Assembly (NCBI RefSeq): GCF_002764115.1
Contig: NZ_CP017940.1
Span: forward strand, 62,001 to 126,000
DNA from: Phyllobacterium zundukense
Lineage (GTDB): Bacteria > Pseudomonadota > Alphaproteobacteria > Rhizobiales > Rhizobiaceae
Length of the DNA stretch: 64,000 bases
Direction: 5' to 3'
In this document: positions 50,914 through 59,447 of the stretch, piece by piece
Position numbering within the stretch: position 1 is the stretch's first letter
Layout of the letters: each line of letters starts with the position of its first letter
Position numbers and translations under genes: made by a program
Notes under the pieces: model-generated
What the model was told of the DNA's origin: nothing
Databases searched by the model: none
The model's input: only the letters and a program-made list of their open reading frames with translations

Positions 50914-52395
50914 ATGATCCCTATGCCGGACAGTGCAATGGCTATCGGAGTCGACATCGGTGGCACTAATCTGCGTGCCGCGCGCATATCATCTCACGGG
51001 GAAATTCTCGAAAAGGTCTCGGAGAAGAGCCACCCAGATCCTGAAATCGCCTTAGCGCGAATTGTCGATCTTATCCGGAGGGTTGACCGGCCCGCTGTAA
51101 AGGCCATCGGTATCGGTATTCCCGGGCGTGTCGATCAGCGGCAGCGCCAGGTATTATCGGGTGGGTATCTCGATCTCTCCTGCGTGCCAGTCGCCGATCA
51201 TATCGAAGCGGCTACCGGCCGCCCCGTGATCATCGACAATGATTGCAGCATGGCGCTCATGGCCGAAATTGCCATTGGAGCTGCACGAGGTCACGGCAAT
51301 GTGGTGATGTTCACGATCGGTACGGGCATTGGCGGTGCCATTTCAGAGAATGGAACGATTGTGCGAGGTAGCAGAGCTGCCGGGCAATTAGGACATATCA
51401 CGGTCGATCGGCATGGGCGGGAATGCGTTTGCGGGCGGCGCGGTTGTGTCGAAGCGGAGAGTTCGGGCACAGCGTGGCGGCGTCATGTAGCCGAAGCAGG
51501 ATATGCAGCAGACACACCGGTAGACCAGATCCTTGCCTTGGGCGAAAGGGGCGACAAAGAAGCGCTAGCGGTGCTTTGTGCCTGGGCCGGACCCTTGCGG
51601 GCGGCGATTGATACGATATCCGCCACCCTCGATCCAGATATGGTGCTGCTGGGTGGCGGACTTGGCAAAGCTGCGGAGCGCGCGCTCGCATATGCTCCAG
51701 CACAGGCAGCATGGTTTCAGACGTCAGTCCGGGCGGCAGAACTCGCAGACGATGCCGGCGTGATCGGCGCTGGTCTTGCAGCACTCTCGTTTCCTGGCGC
51801 GGTTTCAGTCCATGCATCGGCAGCCACCGGTCGAAGCGGTAAGCGGGCGGTGCTCGTCAATGGGATACCGGCGGCCGGCAAGAGCCAGATGTCAAAGGCA
51901 ATTTCGGATCGGACTGGCTGGCCGATCCTCACGCTAGACACGATCAAGAACCCGTTCCTGGAGCAGCTTGGCGGCGCGGATCGCGAATTTAACCGGACGC
52001 TTGGCAAGGCAAGCTATCAGGCGATCTGGTCTATCGTCCGTGATGCGCCGGACGGTTCCACTTTCATCGTCGACGCATGGTTCGGGTTTCAGCCTCTCGC
52101 TCTATTGCAAAAACACCTCGCGACGGCGGGCGTGGAACATATTGCGGAGATCTGGTGCCATGCGCCCGGAGAGGTGCTTGCCGAACGTTACGCTGCGCGG
52201 CTGCACGAGCGGCCTGCCGGTCATCCTGGTGCGGCTTACATTCCCGAACTCATCGAGCTTTCCAAGAAGGCTGAACCGACTGGCCTTGGGCCAAACCATG
52301 CCGTCGATACGACGACGCCGATCGACTTCGACGCGGTGACCGGATGGGTGAACTACGTCTTATGTGATGGACATGGCGATACCGCGCACGAATAG
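50914..52395 (+). CDS. Fused ROK sugar kinase and P-loop kinase
   Basis: 493 residues; start 50914, 50923 or 50938. Residues about 9-300 are a ROK kinase: AIGVDIGGTNLRAARISSHG, GIGIPGRVDQ, catalytic Asp in IIDNDCSMALMAEIA, FTIGTGIGGAIS and the metal-type CVCGRRGCVEAESSGTAWRR. Residues about 310-490 are a P-loop phosphotransferase with Walker A AVLVNGIPAAGKSQMSKAIS, then TLDTIKNPFLEQLG and FIVDAWFGFQPLALLQKHLA, like zeta-toxin/chloramphenicol-kinase-type AAA_33 domains. I know of no standard pathway with this fusion. It is co-transcribed with the aldolase. Confidence 0.85.
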   Translation: MIPMPDSAMAIGVDIGGTNLRAARISSHGEILEKVSEKSHPDPEIALARIVDLIRRVDRPAVKAIGIGIPGRVDQRQRQVLSGGYLDLSCVPVADHIEAATGRPVIIDNDCSMALMAEIAIGAARGHGNVVMFTIGTGIGGAISENGTIVRGSRAAGQLGHITVDRHGRECVCGRRGCVEAESSGTAWRRHVAEAGYAADTPVDQILALGERGDKEALAVLCAWAGPLRAAIDTISATLDPDMVLLGGGLGKAAERALAYAPAQAAWFQTSVRAAELADDAGVIGAGLAALSFPGAVSVHASAATGRSGKRAVLVNGIPAAGKSQMSKAISDRTGWPILTLDTIKNPFLEQLGGADREFNRTLGKASYQAIWSIVRDAPDGSTFIVDAWFGFQPLALLQKHLATAGVEHIAEIWCHAPGEVLAERYAARLHERPAGHPGAAYIPELIELSKKAEPTGLGPNHAVDTTTPIDFDAVTGWVNYVLCDGHGDTAHE

Positions 52396-52460
52396 GACAA
52401 AACTAGCAGCATTCTCTGGCCTGATCAGAGACGCTCACCATTGTTCCAACGGAATGTGCA

Positions 52461-53393
52461 TCACTTTAGTGAATCGGCTTCCGCAGACAGCCTAGCGAAC
52501 TCTGCGCGCAGGCGCGGGGCAGCAAAATCTATGAAAGCTCGCACTTTCGGCACTGACAGTCGACCGTGAGGCGTTACGAGGTGAACTGGCAGAGCAGCAG
52601 ACTCCGCATTTCGCAGTACAAGTTTGAGCGAACCGTCCTGCACACTCTCGGCTACGTGGTAGGTATAAAGCCGAGTAACGCCGCGCCCGTCGATTGCTGA
52701 CGCGAGAGCAGCCCGAACGCTGTTGACGACGAGCCGGGGCTTGAAGTGGACCGATCGCGCGATCGAGCTGCCAGCCGCCGGCGGGAAGACCCAGGTGTCT
52801 TGGCCAAAGTGCGTGGTGGTCACAATCTGGTGTTTGGCGAGGTCGGACGGCTCGTTGATGTGAGGGTGTTTGGCAAGGTATCGCGGCGACGCAACGATGA
52901 CCCGCTTTACGTCGCCCCCAACGCGAACAGCAACCATCGAGGAATCCGGGAGTTGAGCGACACGGAGGGCAACGTCAATCCCCTCATCGACAAGATTGGC
53001 GTGGCGGTCGAGTAGTATCAGGTTCACCGAGACGGCAGGGAAAGCGTCAAGATAAGCATCAACGATTGGGCGCAAAATCTCTTCGCCGCTGATGGGTGGT
53101 GCCGTTATGGTGAGTGTCCCCCGCGGAGCGGTACGCTCGCCTGCGACGCTCATGTCCGCTTCTTCGAGATCGATCAGAACCCGCCGGCAGGCCGAAGCAT
53201 AGCGCTCGCCGGCCTCGCTGAGTTTGATCGAACGCGTGGTCCGGTGCAGGAGCTCTGCTCCCACATAGGTCTCCAGAAATGCAATCGCCCGGCTGACGGC
53301 GGCAGGCGAGCGGCCTAAACGGCGTCCCGCACCGGCAAGGCTACCCTCATCGATAGCCGCAACGAACACCTTCATCGCTTCAATGCGATCCAT
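52461..53393 (-). CDS. LysR family transcriptional regulator
   Basis: 310 residues: N-terminal winged helix (MDRIEAMKVFVAAIDEGSLA, GAGRRLGRSPAAVSRAIAFL) and periplasmic-binding-type effector domain (RGTLTITAPPISGEEILRPI, VDEGIDVALRVAQLPDSSMV). It belongs to the large AaeR/DsdC-like cluster of LTTRs often found beside short oxidoreductase operons. It is divergent from the SDR-tautomerase genes across 237 bases and probably regulates them. The inducer is unknown. Confidence 0.93.
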   Translation of the reverse strand: MDRIEAMKVFVAAIDEGSLAGAGRRLGRSPAAVSRAIAFLETYVGAELLHRTTRSIKLSEAGERYASACRRVLIDLEEADMSVAGERTAPRGTLTITAPPISGEEILRPIVDAYLDAFPAVSVNLILLDRHANLVDEGIDVALRVAQLPDSSMVAVRVGGDVKRVIVASPRYLAKHPHINEPSDLAKHQIVTTTHFGQDTWVFPPAAGSSIARSVHFKPRLVVNSVRAALASAIDGRGVTRLYTYHVAESVQDGSLKLVLRNAESAALPVHLVTPHGRLSVPKVRAFIDFAAPRLRAEFARLSAEADSLK

Positions 53394-53630
53394 ACTTATT
53401 CTTTCGCAGGACGGAGCACTGAACGCCGATGATCGAACATTCGATTGATTTCAGCAAGGGTACGACCCTGCGAAGTCAACACCGCCGAACCCAGATTATT
53501 CCACTTTAAGGAACAATCAATGCCGTATAACGGCTATTCTATCAATCAATGGTGGGTCCTAAATTGACGGCCTGTCCCAATGCGGACCGCCGGCAGCAAT
53601 TCCGCCAGCCGGAATAAATAGAGGCCTATC

Positions 53631-54341
53631 ATGAGTAATGAACGGAAAGTAGCGATCATCACCGGTGGATCGCAGGGAATTGGTGCCGGTCTGGTGAAAG
53701 CTTATCGCGATCGGAACTATCGGGTCGTGGCGACCTCCCGCTCGATCAAGCAGAGCGGCGACCCTGATATTTTCGCCATCTCTGGTGACATCAGCGATCC
53801 TGAAACAGCTGAGCGTGTGGTGAAAGAGACAATTTCGCGTTTCGGCCGGATCGACACGCTTGTCAACAATGCCGGTATCTTCATCGCCAAGCCTTTCACC
53901 GAGTACACAGCAGAGGACTTCGCGTCGAAAATTGCAACCAACGTTGCAGGCTTCTTCCACATCACACAGGGTGTGGTTGCCGAAATGCTCAAGCAGGGGT
54001 CCGGCCACATCGTCAGCATAACAACAAGCCTGACCGATAATCCGGTCGCAGGCGTTCCTTCGGTACTCGCCAATCTTACCAAGGGCGGCATCAACTCGGC
54101 CACCAAGTCACTCGCCATCGAATATGCTACAAGGGGCATACGCGTGAATGCGGTCTCGCCTGGCATCATCAGTACCCCTATGCACGCCCCGGAGACCCAC
54201 GAGTTTCTTGCCGGGCTGCATCCAGTAAAACACATGGGCGAAATTCGCGACATCGTTGACGCCGTTCTCTATTTGGAGTCCGCCGGCTTCGTGACGGGCG
54301 AAATCCTTCATGTCGACGGCGGCCAGAGTGCTGGTCATTAA
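53631..54341 (+). CDS. SDR family oxidoreductase lacking the usual catalytic Tyr
   Basis: 236 residues, start ATG 53631. Cofactor motif IITGGSQGIGAGLVKAYRDR, NNAGIFIAKPF, and the C-terminal VNAVSPGIISTPMHAPETHE. At the YxxxK site the sequence is SVLANLTKGGINSATKSLAI: the Lys is kept but Ala stands where the Tyr should be. It may be an atypical SDR subgroup or a non-catalytic binder. First gene of a plus-strand set opposite the LysR regulator, 11 bases before the tautomerase. Confidence 0.87.
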   Translation: MSNERKVAIITGGSQGIGAGLVKAYRDRNYRVVATSRSIKQSGDPDIFAISGDISDPETAERVVKETISRFGRIDTLVNNAGIFIAKPFTEYTAEDFASKIATNVAGFFHITQGVVAEMLKQGSGHIVSITTSLTDNPVAGVPSVLANLTKGGINSATKSLAIEYATRGIRVNAVSPGIISTPMHAPETHEFLAGLHPVKHMGEIRDIVDAVLYLESAGFVTGEILHVDGGQSAGH

Positions 54342-54352
54342 AGGAGGCTGTC

Positions 54353-54589
54353 ATGCCAATCGTCACAATCCAAGTAACCAAGGAAGGCTTCGGTCCCGGC
54401 CGCGATTCCGTCACGTCTGAAGAAAAGGCGAAACTCATCGCCGGCGTCAGCCAGCTCCTGCTCGACGTGCTTCACAAGCCTCTCGAAGCGACTTTCGTCG
54501 TCATCGAGGAGGTTGAACTGGAGAATTGGGGCTGGGGCGGCTTGCCGGTGCCAGAATACCGCAAGCGGCTTGCAGCGGGCGGCGACTAA
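54353..54589 (+). CDS. 4-oxalocrotonate tautomerase family protein
   Basis: 78 residues: MPIVTIQVTKEGFGPGRDSV, LIAGVSQLLLDVLHKPLEAT and FVVIEEVELENWGWGGLPVP. Proline follows Met and would be the catalytic base after Met removal, as in the tautomerase superfamily. Such proteins isomerise unsaturated keto acids or dehalogenate. It follows the SDR by 11 bases and has its own AAAGGAGG ribosome site, so the two form an operon. Confidence 0.9.
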   Translation: MPIVTIQVTKEGFGPGRDSVTSEEKAKLIAGVSQLLLDVLHKPLEATFVVIEEVELENWGWGGLPVPEYRKRLAAGGD

Positions 54590-54869
54590 GCCCGTACTGC
54601 GGCTGCCGTTGCCCCAAGCGGCAATGGCAGCCCGGGGGTGGTGCGTTCTGCCGCATCGCAACAGGAGTTTCATTTGAATGATTGCTATTTTTTCGTTAAG
54701 AATCCTCGTGCAGGCAAGGGACTGGGAAAAGGCCCATCCTCATCCCCCGAGTTAGAACAGCGGGAATTCTGTTTGGTCCGAAACGCAAGGTGGACTACGC
54801 CGGCTGCTTTCGTATTGCCGACTTCGAGACCAATTCCATCGCTGCCGGTAAGAAGTCCACACTGACCTC

Positions 54870-55055
54870 GAGAGCTCCGGGCCGGTTATTGATCAAGCCA
54901 ATATTGCCCTGAATTGTTCAGGCCGTCGCGACTATAGCAAACTGCTCTACTTCAACCGGGTCGACAATGGCGGCCACTTTGCCGCCTGGGAAGAGCCAGA
55001 ACTCTTCAGTGCCGAGCGCCGGGCAGCGTTCAGGTCGCTGCGTAAGTCGATTTGA
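54870..55055 (+). pseudogene. Remnant of an epoxide-hydrolase-type alpha/beta hydrolase
   Basis: Between the tautomerase and the VOC gene there are about 520 bases without an intact gene. A frame ending in the TGA at 55053-55055 reads KLLYFNRVDNGGHFAAWEEP, then ELFSAERRAAFRSLRKSI. This is the C-terminus, with the catalytic His, of the EHN-type epoxide hydrolase family. Upstream the same frame meets a TAA near 54850, and no N-terminal part is found, so only the tail of a deleted gene remains. The rest of 54590-54870 shows nothing recognisable. Confidence 0.7.
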
Positions 55056-55108
55056 GAAATACACGGCGCGCTGCGCCAACCTTCACAGGCATCAAGGAGG
55101 ACCATGCC

Positions 55109-55774
55109 ATGCCAACTGCACAGACACCTAGTTCGCGGACAATCGACATGAAGCTCGAAATCGTCGTCATCCCTGTTTCGGACGCCGATCGCTCGAAGGA
55201 ATTCTACGCGAGCCTCGGATGGAGGCTGGACGCCGATTTCGCCAGCACCGACTTCCGCGTGATGCAGTTCACTCCGCCTGGCTCCGGGTGCTCGGTCATC
55301 TTCGGCAAGAATGTCACAGCCGCCGCCCCGGGCTCCGCTCAAGGACTGTATCTGATCGTGTCCGACATCGAGGCCGCCCGCAAAGAGCTGCTCGACCGCG
55401 GCGTCAAGGTCAGCGAGGTGTTCCACCCTGAAGGCGACGTTTATACAGGCCCGGACGAGCCCTATCTGTTTGGACGAGTCCGGGCTGGCGGTCTGGCGCC
55501 AGAGCGCGGTAGCTACCGCTCGTTCGCCTCGTTCAGCGATCCCGACGGCAATGGCTGGCTGTTCCAGGAGGTCACAGCGCGATTGCCCGGACGCGTGGAC
55601 GCGAACGAAACGACCTTCACCTCATCGAAAGAGCTCGCGTCCGCGCTTCTCCGCGCCGCGACTGCTCACGGCGAGCACGAGAAGCGGGAGGGCGGAAAGC
55701 ACGACGAGAATTGGCCGAACTGGTACGCCGAGTACATGGTCCGGGAGCAGGCCGGACAAGAGCTTCCATTATAG
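55109..55774 (+). CDS. VOC (glyoxalase/bleomycin resistance) family protein
   Basis: 221 residues from ATG 55109, with AAGGAGG 8 bases upstream. The VOC beta-alpha-beta-beta-beta modules are seen in MKLEIVVIPVSDADRSKEFY, SLGWRLDADFASTDF, GLYLIVSDIEAARKELLDRG and SYRSFASFSDPDGNGWLFQE. The C-terminus is extended by a helical Arg/Glu/Trp-rich part (NWPNWYAEYMVREQAGQELP). VOC proteins are metal-dependent isomerases, dioxygenases or resistance proteins; the substrate is unknown. It lies downstream of the SDR-tautomerase pair in an accessory set. Confidence 0.87.
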   Translation: MPTAQTPSSRTIDMKLEIVVIPVSDADRSKEFYASLGWRLDADFASTDFRVMQFTPPGSGCSVIFGKNVTAAAPGSAQGLYLIVSDIEAARKELLDRGVKVSEVFHPEGDVYTGPDEPYLFGRVRAGGLAPERGSYRSFASFSDPDGNGWLFQEVTARLPGRVDANETTFTSSKELASALLRAATAHGEHEKREGGKHDENWPNWYAEYMVREQAGQELPL

Positions 55775-55856
55775 ACGGAGCCGGCTGCAATCGTCATTCT
55801 ACAACTGCGCCAAACGCTTATCGGTCACGCGCCATCAGTAATGAAGGAAACTGACA

Positions 55857-56534
55857 ATGAACATATTGATGGTACTTACCTCGCACAACCAGCTTGGCAA
55901 CACCGGCAAGCCGACCGGCTTCTGGCTCGAGGAATTCGCTGCACCCTACTATGTGTTCAAGGACGCAGGGGCCAAGGTGACCTTGGCCTCGCCGAAAGGT
56001 GGCCAGCCACCGATCGATCCGAAGAGCGACGAACCGGGCAACCAGACCGAGGCCATGGCGCGTTTCAAGAAAGATGCGGAAGCTCAGAAAGTCTTGGCCA
56101 GTACCGCCAGGCTCGCCGAGGTCAGGGCTAATGATTATGACACCGTTTTCTATCCGGGTGGTCATGGACCGATGTGGGACCTGGCCGAAGATCCAACGTC
56201 GATTGCCTTGATCGAAGCCTTCTACAATGCCGGCAAACCGGTCGCCGCGGTCTGCCACGCCCCGGGTGTCCTTCATAGAGTCACGTACCAAGGACAGCCC
56301 ATCGTCAAGGGCAAGCGGGTCACCGGCTTTACAAACACCGAAGAAGAAGCCGTGCACCTGACAGAAGTCGTACCATTCCTTGTCGAGGACGAGCTCAAGC
56401 GTCTGGGCGGCATTTTTGAAAAGGCCGCCGATTGGGCTGATTTTACCATTGTCGACGGGCGACTGATCACCGGCCAGAACCCTGCCTCGTCTGCCTCTGC
56501 GGCCATGGAGCTGGTCAAACTGCTGCAGGCTTAA
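55857..56534 (+). CDS. DJ-1/PfpI (type 1 glutamine amidotransferase-like) protein
   Basis: 225 residues. N-terminal ILMVLTSHNQLGNTGKPTGF, the PGGHGPMWDL loop, and the nucleophile elbow PVAAVCHAPGVLHRVTYQGQ with the reactive Cys near residue 136. It resembles HchA/YajL-like and ThiJ-type proteins that act on glyoxals or as chaperones under carbonyl stress. An AAGGAA precedes the ATG. It follows the VOC gene by 82 bases, another carbonyl-related protein, which hints at electrophile detoxification (inference). Confidence 0.9.
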   Translation: MNILMVLTSHNQLGNTGKPTGFWLEEFAAPYYVFKDAGAKVTLASPKGGQPPIDPKSDEPGNQTEAMARFKKDAEAQKVLASTARLAEVRANDYDTVFYPGGHGPMWDLAEDPTSIALIEAFYNAGKPVAAVCHAPGVLHRVTYQGQPIVKGKRVTGFTNTEEEAVHLTEVVPFLVEDELKRLGGIFEKAADWADFTIVDGRLITGQNPASSASAAMELVKLLQA

Positions 56535-56628
56535 CTACGATCCGTTTGCAGCGCGCCCCGGATAGGCCATACCGAGCAGTCGCTCGGCCGCCGCCGGTCG
56601 CTGCACGATCACGATTGTCTCTGAACCC

Positions 56629-57066
56629 TCATGCAACGGGAGGGGTATCTGGTCCCGGGTCGCCGCCAGCCGCGGCTACGGCCAGCCTGCGCAGATAGTG
56701 GTTCCAGCCCTTTTCGTGGCTGGCGCGTTCCTTCTCGTCGGGCAGTCCGCCGTGGGTGAAGCGCACCAGCGTGCCTCCATCCTTCTCCACGAGATCGATC
56801 TCGATCAAGCCTGACCCGGGCGGCACATTCTCGTGTCCTTCCCAGCCGAAGCTGTAGGCCAGGCGATGGACCGGGATTACCTCCGTGAATTGGCCGCGGG
56901 CAGTGTGCGTGTCGTTCATACTGAGGAGATAGATGCCTCCTGGATATGGCTCGACCGTCGCTTTCGTACCCATCCAGCGCAAAATCTTGTCGGGATCGGT
57001 GAGGAAGGCGAATACCGTTGCTTGTGGAGCTGCTATCTCGATCTCACTGCGAAACGTCTCGGTCAT
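56629..57066 (-). CDS. SRPBCC/AHSA1 domain protein
   Basis: 145 residues from ATG 57066 (GGGAGGG upstream). The AHSA1 fold is clear: FRSEIEIAAPQATVFAFLTD, KILRWMGTKATVEPYPGGIY and RLAYSFGWEGHENVPPGSGL, then VRFTHGGLPDEKERASHEKG and WNHYLRRL. These small proteins bind hydrophobic ligands or act near ArsR regulators; no ArsR gene is adjacent. It is divergent from the cyclase with 86 bases between starts. Confidence 0.88.
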   Translation of the reverse strand: MTETFRSEIEIAAPQATVFAFLTDPDKILRWMGTKATVEPYPGGIYLLSMNDTHTARGQFTEVIPVHRLAYSFGWEGHENVPPGSGLIEIDLVEKDGGTLVRFTHGGLPDEKERASHEKGWNHYLRRLAVAAAGGDPGPDTPPVA

Positions 57067-57152
57067 CGACGATTCCCTCCCAGGACGCAATGTCATTTCC
57101 AGCATCGGCGCAATGTAAGCCAATCGAGATTTCGCGCAAGAAACAAAATCTC

Positions 57153-58259
57153 ATGACAGGCGCCAGAAATCGCTGCATGATGGTGGTTATGCGACTGCCT
57201 TCCGCTCTTTCCTTCCTGGTCGACAAGGCGATCGACGCGCCGGGTGGCGACGCCTTCCTCACAGCGCTTGCAGCAGGGCTCATCGCCGACGGCATGCCGC
57301 TGGCCGGCGGTGCGCTCACCCAAGCGGCGCCGCATCCGGTCATCGAGCGGCGCACTTGGCTGTGGCGCGCCGATACGGGGAGAGTGATAGAGGCGCTGAA
57401 CTTGGCCATGCCTGCCGATCCCGAGCATACCCACGTCGCTCGCAACTGGCTGACCAGCATCGGCACAGGTGTTGTACAGGAGGATTTCGCCGGCGGCGCA
57501 TCTGACAGTGCTGTGCTTGGCTGGATCGCGAACCGGCCCTTCAGCGGATCCGAATCGGAACTGCTGCGTGAGGTTGCGCGCTTTGCCGCTGCGCCGCTTA
57601 ACCTGCTGGCCGCGCGGTCAACCATGGCTGCGCTGTTAACGACCTACCTCGGTCGGCGCAGCGCGGCGCAGGTGCTGGCCGGCCGTTTGCGGCGCGAGCC
57701 CGGTGAGACCATCCAGGCGGTCCTGCTTTTTGCCGACCTACGCGGATTCACCGAGTTGTCAGAGTCGACTGAGGCAAGGAAAGTGATTGCCGCACTCGAC
57801 GCCTGGTTCGACCGTATCGCCGGTGCCGTCCATGCCTTCGGCGGCGAGGTACTGAAATTCATTGGCGACGGCGTGCTGGCGATCTTCCCGATTGGAGAGC
57901 GTGACGCCGCCGGCGCATGTGATGCGGCGCTGCGCGCGGTCGCCGCCGCACGTGCCGGGATGGACCACCTTCACCGCGCCCGCGCCGCACAAGGCGAGCC
58001 GCCTCTGTCGTTCGGGACGGCGCTGCATCTTGGCGAGATGCTGTGGGGCAATATCGGCACTGCCGACCGGCTGGATTTCACCGCGATCGGCTCTGCAGTG
58101 AATCTGGTGAGCCGACTGGAGGGCCTGTGCAAGCCGCTCGGCCACACGGTGTTGCTCTCCGGCACCTTTGCGGCCGCAACGACGCAGCGATTGATCCCGC
58201 TCGGCGAGCACAGGCTGCGCGGCATTGCGGCGCCGTGCGCGGTTTTTACGCTTCAGTAG
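57153..58259 (+). CDS. Class III adenylate/guanylate cyclase
   Basis: 368 residues from ATG 57153 (57177 or later also possible). An N-terminal globular region of about 170 residues of unknown sensor type (ALSFLVDKAIDAPGGDAFLT, WLTSIGTGVVQEDFAGG) precedes the cyclase homology domain: VLLFADLRGFTELSESTEAR with the first metal Asp, AFGGEVLKFIGDGVLAIFPI with the second, then LHLGEMLWGNIGTADRLDFT and AIGSAVNLVSRLEGLCKPLG. No membrane helix is evident, so it is probably soluble. Such cyclases are numerous in rhizobia. The Ser in AIGSAVN replaces the more usual Asp; its effect is unknown. Confidence 0.9.
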   Translation: MTGARNRCMMVVMRLPSALSFLVDKAIDAPGGDAFLTALAAGLIADGMPLAGGALTQAAPHPVIERRTWLWRADTGRVIEALNLAMPADPEHTHVARNWLTSIGTGVVQEDFAGGASDSAVLGWIANRPFSGSESELLREVARFAAAPLNLLAARSTMAALLTTYLGRRSAAQVLAGRLRREPGETIQAVLLFADLRGFTELSESTEARKVIAALDAWFDRIAGAVHAFGGEVLKFIGDGVLAIFPIGERDAAGACDAALRAVAAARAGMDHLHRARAAQGEPPLSFGTALHLGEMLWGNIGTADRLDFTAIGSAVNLVSRLEGLCKPLGHTVLLSGTFAAATTQRLIPLGEHRLRGIAAPCAVFTLQ

Positions 58260-58496
58260 TGAAATGCCGCGCCTCTCTCGTCCGCTCCTTGGCTGAATTC
58301 CCGTAGTGCCAGCTTCTGACCTCAGTCGTCACTCGATGCTGGAAATTAATTCAAAGGTCATCTACGAGCAGCTGTTCGCCAGATTTAGAATAGAATGTAC
58401 AGGTCATTTCAACTGCGTCCATGATCCACGTACAAACTCCAGCGGCCGCTGGTTCAGTCGCTAAGTTTCTGATATGTATAAATAACTAATAAGAAC

Positions 58497-58586
58497 TGGC
58501 GGAGAGGGAGGGATTTGAACCCCCGATGGAGTTGCCCCCATGCCGCATTTCGAGTGCGGTGCTTTCAACCACTCAGCCACCTCTCC
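58497..58586 (-). tRNA. tRNA-Ser (anticodon CGA)
   Basis: On the minus strand the 90-base sequence folds as a class II tRNA: acceptor GGAGAGG with CCTCTCC, discriminator G and encoded CCA; anticodon arm CCGCA-CTCGAAA-TGCGG with anticodon CGA; long variable arm (ATGGGGGCAACTCCAT); T arm with GGTTCAAATCC. It reads UCG serine codons. Its 3' end points toward the accessory region on the left, as expected at an island attachment site, but no integrase or duplicated 3' end is seen. Confidence 0.96.
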
Positions 58587-58740
58587 GCGTGTGGGATCAA
58601 TTGTAAAGACCCCTTATAATAATGGCGGGAAGTTATATCCTGCCGGTGCCGCGATGCCCCGAAGGACTTGGCTTGAGCGTGCGGCGTGCTAGATAGCGGG
58701 CAAAGCTTCAGGATACAAGAGCAATTTTGCGTTAAATTTC

Positions 58741-58770
58741 TTGACTCTGTGACAAAGCTGATCTTATAAG
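58741..58770 (+). promoter_or_regulatory. Sigma-70-type promoter for rplU-rpmA
   Basis: TTGACT (58741-58746), 18-base spacer, TATAAG (58765-58770). It lies about 170 bases before the rplU start codon; the leader between carries no other recognised gene. The rest of the 351-base gap from the tRNA to rplU holds nothing else recognised. Confidence 0.7.
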
Positions 58771-58937
58771 CGCCCGACGACTGGCGTGGGGGGATTCTCC
58801 GCGCCGTTTGTTTTTGAATTCGGGTGCCTTTATTCTTACGGGTCAAGGCGCCTTTCGATCAATCTGTCACGACTGACAAAAAGACGGTTATTGCCGCAAA
58901 ACGGCACAAAACCGAACCGAACTCCGAAAGGGAAAAA

Positions 58938-59423
58938 ATGTTCGCAGTCATCAAGACCGGTGGTAAGCAGTATCGCGTTGCCGCCAATGACCTCCTGAAG
59001 GTCGAGAAAGTTACCGGCAATGCCGGTGATATCGTTGAATTTGCCGAAGTTCTGATGGTTGGCGTCGGAGCTGATGCAACGATCGGTGCTCCTGTTGTAA
59101 GCGGCGCGCTGGTCACAGCCGAAGTCGTTGAGCAGGGCCGTGCACGCAAGGTCATCGCCTTCAAGAAGCGTCGCCGCCAGAATTCCAAGCGTACGCGTGG
59201 TCATCGTCAGGAATTGACGACGATCCGTATCTCGGAAATTCTCACCGGTGGTGCGAAGCCTTCCAAGAAGGCCGCTGAAAAGTCGGCCAAGAAGGAAGCT
59301 GCTCCGAAGGCAGAAGCTGCCGCTGCGGACGTAACCGCAACCGAGACGAAAGCCGCCCCAAAGGCCAAGGCTGCGCCGAAGAAGGCTGCTGCCAAGGCTG
59401 AGAAGCCCGCTTCGGGCGAATAA
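58938..59423 (+). CDS. rplU: Large ribosomal subunit protein bL21
   Basis: 161 residues from ATG 58938, with GGGAAAAA upstream. Core bL21: [60 protein letters not shown]. After residue 105 a Lys/Ala-rich tail of about 55 residues ([19 protein letters not shown]) is added, typical of Hyphomicrobiales bL21 and absent in E. coli. The product binds 23S rRNA. It is 24 bases from rpmA, the universal pair. Confidence 0.97.
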   Translation: MFAVIKTGGKQYRVAANDLLKVEKVTGNAGDIVEFAEVLMVGVGADATIGAPVVSGALVTAEVVEQGRARKVIAFKKRRRQNSKRTRGHRQELTTIRISEILTGGAKPSKKAAEKSAKKEAAPKAEAAAADVTATETKAAPKAKAAPKKAAAKAEKPASGE

Positions 59424-59447
59424 GAACAGGTTTAAAGGAGCAATCCG

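Noticed and set aside
47568..52395. A sulfoquinovose (sulfo-EMP) pathway, suggested by the YihT-like aldolase
   Set aside because: No YihS-type isomerase, PfkB-type YihV kinase or YihU reductase lies beside it; only the aldolase fold is shared.
53511..53540. Possible EcfG promoter upstream of the SDR gene (GGAAC followed by CGGC after 16 bases)
   Set aside because: The -10 element does not match and the neighbouring genes are not stress-locus genes.
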